Notes under the pieces: model-generated
What the model saw: the letters and a program-made list of their open reading frames with translations, nothing else
What the model was told of the DNA's origin: nothing
The model's database searches: none
In this document: positions 44,276 through 51,366 of the stretch, piece by piece
Layout of the letters: each line of letters begins with the position of its first letter
Position numbering within the stretch: the first letter of the stretch is position 1
Position numbers and translations under genes: made by a program
Assembly (NCBI GenBank): GCA_035456105.1
Contig: DATIDV010000043.1
Coordinates: 124,001-188,000 of the forward strand
Direction: 5' to 3'
Source: Viridibacterium sp035456105
GTDB taxonomy: Bacteria; Pseudomonadota; Gammaproteobacteria; Burkholderiales; Rhodocyclaceae
DNA: 64,000 bases

Positions 44276-45751
44276 TCAGGGTGCGAGCAGTTCGGTGCAA
44301 TGACCCGGCTGGACGGGGTCAGCAACGATGTTCCTGCCACGTCCGATACATTGATCGGGCGGCAACACCCTGCCCTGTTCAACGTGGCCAACCAGCAGAT
44401 CAAAAGCCTGTAGCGCGTGTGGCTGGATCAACTCAAGCTGCGGCAGGGTCAGCTTGTAGGTTTCGATATGATTACCGTTCTGTACTTCATAGAGTCGGTA
44501 GGCCGGATTGCGTTCGGGACGTTGGCGACGCTCGTGCCCCTCCGTCTGCTCGCGACCTTCCTCTGCAACCTTGCGGGCATAGGCACGGGCGTGGTGGTCG
44601 ATGGGAAGCAGCGCATCCATGGTCCCGGCAACGGTAATGAGCGGACGTTGCAAACGACCGCTGGTGGCGAAATCGGCGACGTTATCGCCCACCTTGGAGA
44701 CGGCCTCGCGGGCAATGTAGTTGTAATTTTCCGGGCCGTTGCCGTAGGTGCTGTAGGTCGGGTCCAGGCGTTTCTGCCATTGGCATAACGTCACTTCCCA
44801 GAAAGCGGCGGAGTTCAATGACCACAGCGAACCAGGGCCACTCCCCAGATCCGGCGGATAGCCAGCCGCGCGTATATTTTTCGCGGCGGTCCCCGTCGGA
44901 TACATGCCGCTGGCGACATAGTCGGGGAAATTGAGAACGGCGGCCGGCAAGTCAGTCAATAGATTGGCGCCGCCGGCGTCAACAAAGGTGCCTTCCCAAT
45001 CGACGCCACCATCGAACCATTCCGGCGCCGATTCAACCGCCCGCCGAACCTGATAGCCACCATTGGAAGTCCCGACGGCATAGGTAAAGCGCGGCGCCCT
45101 GCCGTAATGGGCGGCGGCCCCCTGACGAGCGAGTTTCGAGGCGAGCACCATGAAATCACGCCAACGCGTAAATTCCTGACCCGGATCGTTATCGAAGAAG
45201 TGGACCCAGGTCGGCGACGCCGGGTTCGGACGACAGGCCAGCGGATCGCTTGCATCGCTCAGCTTGAGATTGAGCACTCCTTTGTTCTGCGACGCGTAGG
45301 CGTAGCCTTTCTGGACGACGTAGTCGCTCCAGGCAAAATCACCGTTGAACTCGCTGCGCGTACCCGAAGCGCCCGCCACGACCAGACGACCGTTCCAGTT
45401 GCTCGGCAGACGCAACAGGAAACGCGCCTGGCCTGTCGGGTCGCTGGCAATGCGGGCATTGAGCTGGATACCGGGCACGGGCCCCTTGATGGGCGTCCGG
45501 TTGGCCGGATCTGGCGCGATCGTCGCCCGATCCGTTTGCGGAGTGAAGGCCAATGCGGGCAAACCGGGCAACGAGTTATTGGCCGGCGTCGTTGCCGCAT
45601 TTGCCGTAGTCAGGTCGGTACTTTCGATGCAGCTGACATCAGCCAGCCGGTTCCCGAAGGCCTGAACCAGATTGGCACAACCATCGGCATGGGCCACACC
45701 GGCGGCCAGCAGTATGATCGGGGCAGAGAGGTAGCGAATTGATGCCGGCAT
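44276..45751 (-). CDS. Secreted alpha/beta hydrolase (esterase; tannase or PHB-oligomer-hydrolase-like)
   Basis: A 491-residue exported serine esterase. The signal peptide (MPASIRYLSAPIILLAAGVA) has cleavage near AHADG. The nucleophile is Ser229 in VGTSNGGYQVRRA; an acidic residue is in TVAGTMDALLP and His in YEVQNGNHIETY. Six or more Cys suggest disulfides. The overall pattern recalls tannase/feruloyl esterases or 3-hydroxybutyrate oligomer hydrolases, but it is shorter than the latter; I cannot decide. Start 45751 is fixed by AGGAG eight bases upstream. It is divergent from a LysR gene that probably regulates it. Confidence 0.75.
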   Translation of the reverse strand: MPASIRYLSAPIILLAAGVAHADGCANLVQAFGNRLADVSCIESTDLTTANAATTPANNSLPGLPALAFTPQTDRATIAPDPANRTPIKGPVPGIQLNARIASDPTGQARFLLRLPSNWNGRLVVAGASGTRSEFNGDFAWSDYVVQKGYAYASQNKGVLNLKLSDASDPLACRPNPASPTWVHFFDNDPGQEFTRWRDFMVLASKLARQGAAAHYGRAPRFTYAVGTSNGGYQVRRAVESAPEWFDGGVDWEGTFVDAGGANLLTDLPAAVLNFPDYVASGMYPTGTAAKNIRAAGYPPDLGSGPGSLWSLNSAAFWEVTLCQWQKRLDPTYSTYGNGPENYNYIAREAVSKVGDNVADFATSGRLQRPLITVAGTMDALLPIDHHARAYARKVAEEGREQTEGHERRQRPERNPAYRLYEVQNGNHIETYKLTLPQLELIQPHALQAFDLLVGHVEQGRVLPPDQCIGRGRNIVADPVQPGHCTELLAP

Positions 45752-45965
45752 TGATTGATCTCCTGTCATTGTTGCTTGCCCGATTTCTCGCCCGGCCGCG
45801 GGCGAACGGAATGTGCCACTTCTGGCGAAACTCACACGCAATCCTTACGACATATTTATAGCCGCTTAAATCGTTTCAGTTGAATGAATAATTTGTGGTG
45901 ACCGCACCTGCCGGAAGACCACAGCGAACGCTTCCCAAGTAATTTTTCAAGATGAGGGCCCCACG

Positions 45966-46865
45966 GTGGAAATTCGCCCATTGAAGTACTTCATCGCAGT
46001 GGCTGAAGAGGGCAACATCAGCCGCGCTGCAGCACGCCTGCATATCTCGCAGCCGCCACTGACACGGCAGATACAGCTGCTCGAGGAACAGATGGGGGCT
46101 GCCTTGTTCAAGCGCACGCCCTGGGGTGTGGAACTCACGGAAGCGGGCACGATCTTTCTTGAGCATGCCCGACAAATCAAAGCGCATATCGAGCAAGCCA
46201 GCGAGCTTGCCCGGCGTGCCGGCCAAGGGCAGATCGGGCGCATCGATGTGGGCGTTTTCGGCTCCCCCATGCTCGACATCGTGCCGCAGATCCTGAACCA
46301 TTTCTCGGCCAGCCATCCTGACGTCGAGCTGGTTTTGCACAGCACGCCCAAGGGGCCGCAGATGGAGGCATTGCATCGTGGCCGGATCATGCTGGCGTTC
46401 GATCGCTACCTGCCGGAGACGCCCGAACTGTGCGTGGAAACCGTTTGCGCCGAAGCCATATATGTAGCCCTGAACACCCGCCATCCATTGGCTTCGCAAG
46501 ACGAGGTCAGAGTCGAACAATTGCGCGAAGAGCCTCTGATCGGGGAACAGGACGCCAGCGTATTCACCGCCACTCGCGAACTTTTCCGACAGGCCGGCTT
46601 CGAACCGCACGTCCAGCAGAAAGCAGCCGACATGATCGGCGCAGCGGTGATGGTCGCGGGCGGCTTTGGCACGGCGCTGGTGCCCGAATCGATACGCAGC
46701 CTGCAACTGCCCAATGTCGTGTATCGCCCACTCATCGGCGCGGTGGAAACCCGGGTGCTGCTGCACTGCGCGTATCGGCGCAACGAATCCAGCCCGCTAC
46801 TGACTGCGCTGCTCGAGACCGTGCGGACATTCCAGCAACAACACGCAGCGATGGCCAATACCTGA
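45966..46865 (+). CDS. LysR-family transcriptional regulator
   Basis: A 299-residue regulator. The N-terminal winged helix is IRPLKYFIAVAEEGNISRAA, then RLHISQPPLTRQIQLLEEQM. The C-terminal effector domain (about 90-290) resembles the CatR/BenM group (GSPMLDIVPQILNHF, GGFGTALVPESI). It starts at GTG 45966 with GAGGGCC in front. It is divergent from the secreted esterase with 214 bp between starts, the standard arrangement for control of that gene. The effector is probably an aromatic or carboxylic compound, by family resemblance only. Confidence 0.9.
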   Translation: MEIRPLKYFIAVAEEGNISRAAARLHISQPPLTRQIQLLEEQMGAALFKRTPWGVELTEAGTIFLEHARQIKAHIEQASELARRAGQGQIGRIDVGVFGSPMLDIVPQILNHFSASHPDVELVLHSTPKGPQMEALHRGRIMLAFDRYLPETPELCVETVCAEAIYVALNTRHPLASQDEVRVEQLREEPLIGEQDASVFTATRELFRQAGFEPHVQQKAADMIGAAVMVAGGFGTALVPESIRSLQLPNVVYRPLIGAVETRVLLHCAYRRNESSPLLTALLETVRTFQQQHAAMANT

Positions 46866-47207
46866 GGCCGACACCCACCTTCATACGAAAAAGGTATTCA
46901 GGGAGACCTATTTTGAATTGGACGGTATGGAGCGTCTGGGCGATGCTGATCTCTTGCAATAGGCCACTCGTACCTCTGCGGTAAAGAGATCTATTCGGCC
47001 TTGTTGACACTATATTCAAGCAATCAGGGAGGTCCTTTCCGTGCGACTAGCTTTTCCCGAAGGCCTTAACGACAAGTTTGCGGTCGTAACCCAAAGTGCT
47101 CCCATCGCTGTTCCGGACCTCAGATCGGACGCCGCAGAAGCTGGGCCGGTCCAAATCCCCGCCGCCGGCTTTTCTGCCTGTTCCAGCGTTTGAGGGAGAC
47201 CGACGAG
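46866..47207. other. Gap upstream of the uxuA unit
   Basis: A 342-bp stretch with no gene. TTGACA at about 47004-47009 is followed by an AT-richer segment (CTATATTCAAGCAATC) and GGGAGGTC, which could be a promoter of the small ORF-uxuA unit. Minus-strand frames here show no recognised motif. Confidence 0.35.
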
Positions 47208-47411
47208 ATGATGCAAGTGTGGATCGTATGGAGCGACAAGCCGCTGGCAGCCTTTTCCTCCGAAGCACGGGCGCGCGCCTATATCGCCCGCAATCAGGCC
47301 GGGGCACGCTGGACCTGCAACCCCACCGGCCTTAACCCGGGCGAGTCGGTCGAAGCATTCGTGCCCACCCCAAGCGCGCCACAGCGTTTCAACGCCAACG
47401 CAACCCACTGA
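47208..47411 (+). CDS. Small conserved-looking protein upstream of uxuA
   Basis: A 67-residue soluble protein (MMQVWIVWSDKPLAAFSSEA, then RARAYIARNQAGARWTCNPT). The ATG at 47208 lies 11 bases after a GAGGGAG site. Composition and codon use look coding. It begins with a strand and a helix, like many tiny regulatory or DUF proteins, but no family is recognised. It is 32 bp before the mannonate dehydratase gene and is probably cotranscribed with it. Confidence 0.6.
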   Translation: MMQVWIVWSDKPLAAFSSEARARAYIARNQAGARWTCNPTGLNPGESVEAFVPTPSAPQRFNANATH

Positions 47412-47443
47412 ACACCCAGCTTAAACAGTCAAGGAGATAACTC

Positions 47444-48499
47444 ATGAAAATGTCATTTCGCTGGTATGGCGATACCGACCCCGTCAGCCTCGAATACATC
47501 CGCCAGATACCCGGCATGCACGGCATCGTCTCGGCCGTGTATGACGTAGCCGTTGGCGAAGTGTGGCCGGTCGACAAGATCCAGGCCCTCAAGGCAAAGA
47601 TCGAAGCCGCAGGCCTGGCCTTTGACGTGATCGAATCAGTGCCGGTGCACGAAGACATCAAGCTCGGCAAGCCAACGCGCGATGGCCTGATCGCCAACTA
47701 CCAGCAGACCATCCGCAATCTGGCCGCCTGTGGTCTGAAGGTGATCTGCTACAACTTCATGCCGGTTTTTGACTGGACGCGCACCACCCTGGCCAAGAAG
47801 CTCGCGGACGGTTCCACGACGCTCGCCTTCTCCACGCAGGAAGTCGAAGAGATTGACATCTCCAAGGGCATCTCGCTGCCAGGTTGGGATGCCAGCTACA
47901 AGCCCAACGAACTCAAGGCACTGCTCGCCGAGTACGGCAAGATCGACGAGGAAAAGCTGTGGTCGCATCTGGAATACTTCCTCAAGGCCATCATTCCGGT
48001 CGCGGAAGAGGCCGGCATCCAGATGGCGATCCACCCCGATGATCCTCCTCGCCCGATCTTCGGCTTGCCGCGCATCGTCAAGAATCGCGACGACCTCGCG
48101 CGCATCCTGAAAATCGTCGACACCCGGGCCAATGGTCTGACGCTGTGCTCGGGTTCGCTCGGCGCTGGTCAGGAAAACAATGTCGAAGCGCTGGTGCGCG
48201 AATTCGGCGGCATCGGTCGCATCCACTTCGCGCACCTGCGCAACGTCAAGGTGTCGGCGAGCGGCGATTTCGAAGAAACCGCGCACCGTTCCGATTGCGG
48301 TTCGCTGGACATGGCCGCCATCGTCAAGGCCTATCACGACGTCGGCTTCACCGGCTACGTGCGCCCGGACCACGGCCGCATGATTTGGGGCGAAACCGGC
48401 AAGCCCGGCTATGGTCTTTACGATCGCGCACTTGGCGCCGTATATCTGAACGGTCTTTGGGAAGCCGTCGACAAGTTTGGTAGCGCAGCCAAGGCTTGA
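47444..48499 (+). CDS. uxuA: Mannonate dehydratase
   Basis: A 351-residue TIM-barrel metalloenzyme that dehydrates D-mannonate to 2-keto-3-deoxy-D-gluconate in hexuronate catabolism. It begins MKMSFRWYGDTDPVSLEYIR. The active-site stretches ICYNFMPVFDWTRT, MAIHPDDPP, LCSGSLGAG, HFAHLRNVK and YVRPDHGRMIWGE are all present. Length is in the family range. A good AAGGAGATAACTC site precedes the ATG. No uxaB/uxuB, kdgK or transporter is adjacent, so the rest of the pathway must lie elsewhere. A terminator follows. Confidence 0.93.
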   Translation: MKMSFRWYGDTDPVSLEYIRQIPGMHGIVSAVYDVAVGEVWPVDKIQALKAKIEAAGLAFDVIESVPVHEDIKLGKPTRDGLIANYQQTIRNLAACGLKVICYNFMPVFDWTRTTLAKKLADGSTTLAFSTQEVEEIDISKGISLPGWDASYKPNELKALLAEYGKIDEEKLWSHLEYFLKAIIPVAEEAGIQMAIHPDDPPRPIFGLPRIVKNRDDLARILKIVDTRANGLTLCSGSLGAGQENNVEALVREFGGIGRIHFAHLRNVKVSASGDFEETAHRSDCGSLDMAAIVKAYHDVGFTGYVRPDHGRMIWGETGKPGYGLYDRALGAVYLNGLWEAVDKFGSAAKA

Positions 48500-48523
48500 A
48501 CTAGCTCGGCTCAGCAATAAAAG

Positions 48524-48557
48524 GCCCGGCTCGCATGACGCGACGCCGGGCTTTTTT
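48524..48557 (+). terminator. Intrinsic terminator after uxuA
   Basis: GCCCGGC (48524-48530) pairs with GCCGGGC (48545-48551) and is followed by TTTTTT. Confidence 0.85.
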
Positions 48558-48992
48558 CATTTCTCGCAGTTCCTGGCAAGCGACGCTGCTGTCGCCACAA
48601 AAATTCGCGTTTTCCGGGCGCGAAGGACAATCAGTACGCGTCGGCTTTGACGACCTCATTCGGGGTGTTATCAGCCAAAAATCAGCTAGTGCCGCGCTCA
48701 ATGAAATATCGCGAAATCTGCACACTCGCGAGCTCCTGTCTGGCCAACTTGAGCGCTGCGCTGGCGGCACTTGAGCAGTCTGCTGGAGGCGCAGAGCAGC
48801 AATTTTCGGCCCGTTGCTGTCCTTGGTTCTCTCGCTGGCTGACGGGGTTACATCCTACAACGATCGTTCGCGACGACATGCCATCGGCAAGTCATCGGCC
48901 ATAGCGGAAGTTCACCGCCGCGACAGGAAATATCCGCTTCTGGTGGCGGATTCAATTGATCAACGCAGCACCCCATACGGGTGCGCGAGTGC
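48558..48992. other. Gap between uxuA and the NmrA-like gene
   Basis: About 435 bp between two convergent units. Short frames on both strands have no site or motif. Nothing else is recognised. Confidence 0.4.
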
Positions 48993-49919
48993 TCAGCCGA
49001 TGACGAACTTATCGCGGTGCTGCTGGATGAATTGGTCGAGCGTAGTCAGCCGCACGCCCCAGCCACGAACGGCGTCGAGGTCCACCTTATAGCCCTCGAC
49101 GTTGTTCCATGACTCATGCTGGAAGATCATCGCACCATAGGGTTTCGCGAGAGTCTCTTCTTCCGACAAGGTGACGGCCGAAACCGGCTTCCCCGTGGCC
49201 TTGGTTATCTTGGCTGCGACCTCGGGCAAAGTGAGGGATTCTGCGGCGAGGTCAATCTCATGACCATGAAAACGCTCCGGGTCAGCGAAAGCGGCAGCCG
49301 CGAATGCGCCAATGTCCTGCGCCGCGATCCAGTCATTGCGGGTATCCGCTTCGATTGCGGTTTCGAACCGACCGCGTTCGGCAAGCGAGGGGTACATAAG
49401 GTCCACCATCGGTGGCACCAGGTTCTCCATGATCAAGGCCGGTTTCAGGATCACCCAGTGGCGGAAGCCCTGCGTCTTGACCATCTCGTTGACGGCCGCC
49501 TTGTTCTGCCAGTACAGCGGCTCCCAACGCCCTTCACTCCAGCCGATGAATTTCTCATGATCGCCAGCACGAGCAACAGAGCTGTGGACGATCACGCGTA
49601 CGTTCGCGCGATGAGCGGCCTCGACCAGCGCCTTGCCCGCAACAATCTCGGTTTCCGGGTCACCAGGCTGCGATCCCATTTGCACGGAGAAAACACCGTC
49701 CACCCCAACCAATGCCGCGTCGAGGCTGGCGATATCGGTGAATTCGCCCTTCACAACGTCGGCGCCCTGGGCTGCGAGTGCCTGTGCTGCAGGAGAAGCG
49801 GGATCGCGCACAAAGGCGCGCACAGGGCGACCCGCTTTCAGCAGCGCACGGGCAACAGAACCACCTTGTTTGCCAGTGGCGCCCATGACGAGAATAGGGG
49901 AAGTAATCGAGGGGGACAT
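48993..49919 (-). CDS. NmrA-like NAD(P)-binding protein
   Basis: A 308-residue atypical short-chain dehydrogenase. The N-terminal Rossmann motif is ILVMGATGKQGGSVARALLK (GxxGxxG). ADVVKGEFTDIASLDAALVG and VRVIVHSSVARAG follow; the usual catalytic YxxxK is not evident, as in NmrA redox sensors. The C-terminal part contains PPMVDLMYPSLAERGRFE. The start at 49919 has GAAAGGCTTCTC in front. It is divergent from a TetR gene with a palindromic operator between, so it is very likely the regulated target. It could sense the NADP/NADPH ratio or reduce quinones. Confidence 0.87.
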   Translation of the reverse strand: MSPSITSPILVMGATGKQGGSVARALLKAGRPVRAFVRDPASPAAQALAAQGADVVKGEFTDIASLDAALVGVDGVFSVQMGSQPGDPETEIVAGKALVEAAHRANVRVIVHSSVARAGDHEKFIGWSEGRWEPLYWQNKAAVNEMVKTQGFRHWVILKPALIMENLVPPMVDLMYPSLAERGRFETAIEADTRNDWIAAQDIGAFAAAAFADPERFHGHEIDLAAESLTLPEVAAKITKATGKPVSAVTLSEEETLAKPYGAMIFQHESWNNVEGYKVDLDAVRGWGVRLTTLDQFIQQHRDKFVIG

Positions 49920-49989
49920 GAGAAGCCTTTCAAAGAATGCAGGCGCGCTCAGCGCCAGGGGAGTTCGGGCATAGTAAATCCGCACTATA

Positions 49990-50023
49990 CGAAACGCAAG
50001 CGTTTCGGAAACGATGTGTTTCG
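49990..50023. promoter_or_regulatory. Palindromic TetR operator
   Basis: Perfect dyad CGAAACGC-AA-GCGTTTCG (49990-50007), followed by a weaker one, GAAAC-N5-GTTTC (50008-50022), between the divergent NmrA-like and TetR genes. Two adjacent half-site pairs fit binding of two TetR dimers. Confidence 0.8.
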
Positions 50024-50032
50024 AATATCCCC

Positions 50033-50038
50033 TATAAT
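50033..50038 (+). promoter_or_regulatory. Consensus -10 box of the tetR gene
   Basis: TATAAT at 50033-50038, six bases before the ATG at 50045. Transcription would start at or next to the start codon, and no ribosome binding site is present, so the mRNA may be leaderless. The -35 is weak and overlaps the second operator dyad. Confidence 0.65.
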
Positions 50039-50044
50039 GCGGTC

Positions 50045-50671
50045 ATGAACGATCAATCCATCCACCACCAGCGCCGTCTTCCACCAGCAGAACGGGGGCG
50101 CTCCCAAGACAAAAGCCGCGACGATGTCATCATCAGCGCAACGCTGGAGCTGCTCGGTGAAAAGGGATACCACGGTTTGACGATGACCGATGTGGCAGCG
50201 CGTGCGGGGGTATCAAAGGCGACGCTCTATCGGCGCTGGACGGCGAAAGCCGATGTAGTGGCTGATGCCGTTGCCACGCTCAATCCGATGGTTCCGCCTC
50301 AGTATCCTGGTACATCTCTGCGAGACGATCTTCTCGCCTTGATGGAGCAGGTCGGCAAGTGTGACAACAGTTCCGAGATCGTTACCGCGACGATGGAGAT
50401 GGCGCGCTTGCACCCAGACCTGTATCGAACCCTTACCGCGCGCTTCGGCACGTTTGTTCGGGCAGAACTGAACAAACTCTCCACGCGAGCCGCCGATGCT
50501 GGACACGCGCCCATGGCGGAGGTTGAGCTTGATGGCCTGGTTGATACGGTAGTCGCGCTCCTGGCCCACTACGCCGGACCGGCTGGTGCAGCGATCCCGC
50601 GAGAGCATCTAATCAAGCTAGTCGACCATGTGCTGATGGTCTTGCTGACGGGGTCACGTGCCGCGGAATAA
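50045..50671 (+). CDS. TetR-family transcriptional regulator
   Basis: A 208-residue repressor. The N-terminal helix-turn-helix is SRDDVIISATLELLGEKGYH, then GLTMTDVAARAGVSKATLYR. The C-terminal ligand-binding domain resembles the TetR_C_16 type (LMEQVGKCDNSSEIVTATME). The start ATG at 50045 has no Shine-Dalgarno sequence but lies just after a TATAAT box. It is divergent from the NmrA-like gene, and the operator between suggests it represses both. Confidence 0.92.
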   Translation: MNDQSIHHQRRLPPAERGRSQDKSRDDVIISATLELLGEKGYHGLTMTDVAARAGVSKATLYRRWTAKADVVADAVATLNPMVPPQYPGTSLRDDLLALMEQVGKCDNSSEIVTATMEMARLHPDLYRTLTARFGTFVRAELNKLSTRAADAGHAPMAEVELDGLVDTVVALLAHYAGPAGAAIPREHLIKLVDHVLMVLLTGSRAAE

Positions 50672-51300
50672 GCGATCTCGCCCCGCGCGGCAGCCTTTCG
50701 AGTTCATGGCCTTCGAGTTGCCGGTCCGCAACCGGCCGCATTGCGGACGTTGAGATAAAAGATCTCCAGCGGCTGTAAAGGCCGAAAATGAGCGCGTAGC
50801 CGAACCGGCAGGTTTCGGAGTGGAGCAGCCATTCGGACGGTGACGCGCAAGCTCCCACGCAATTCAGCTGTTGGCGCAATGGCTGCCGATTGATCGCAAT
50901 GACCAGCACGCCGACCTGATGGCAACAGCGGTGTGATCACATTGGCCCAGCGCGGATGATCAAACTTCCCGGGATGCGCAATATGGCCGGTTCTGATTAC
51001 GGACCGGCCATTTTCATTTCGAGTGGGATACCCGGCCAACAAACCCATCCGGATCGAATTCGTCGTCCAGGCAGATCTCGATCTCGCAGACGGTGCCCAA
51101 TTTTCGTGCGGTGGGATAAATCGTCTTTATCTCAAGAGCTTATCAATCCTATGCAGTTGCCGCCCCCAGGGTTATCCACAGTTTTTGGGGATATCCCCGT
51201 GACCGACTTTACCGGATCGAGGTTCTTTACCACGCGCAGCGGGAACGGTTCGACGACCTCCATCAGGCGCACCTTCGCCGAGGACAAGCTCACCAGAATG
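50672..51300. other. Non-coding region, possibly a decayed element
   Basis: About 630 bp without a credible gene. A terminator-like hairpin ATGGCCGGT / ACCGGCCAT plus TTTTC is at 50983-51016. Sequences such as GTGATCACATTGGCCCAG (about 50932-50950) and GGATGATCAAACTTCCCGGG resemble the repeated ends of IS21-type elements, but no transposase frame is left. A TTATCCACA box lies near 51171-51180. Origin uncertain. Confidence 0.35.
50983..51016 (+). terminator. Terminator-like hairpin
   Basis: ATGGCCGGT (50983-50991) pairs with ACCGGCCAT (51003-51011), followed by TTTTCATTTC. There is no obvious gene directly upstream, so it may end a lost gene or a small RNA. Confidence 0.6.
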
Positions 51301-51332
51301 AAAAACGGCGCCCCGTATGGAGCGCCGTTTTT
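51301..51332 (-). terminator. Intrinsic terminator after katG
   Basis: AAAAACGGCGC (51301-51311) and GCGCCGTTTTT (51322-51332) form a perfect stem with T-runs on both strands. katG ends at 51367 on the minus strand. Confidence 0.88.
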
Positions 51333-51366
51333 CGCGGGGCAGTCAGCGGGACGCTGTGCCCAGCAC

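Noticed and set aside
51171..51180. TTATCCACA, a perfect DnaA-box sequence
   Set aside because: Only one such box in the region and no AT-rich unwinding segment or replication genes nearby; not an origin.
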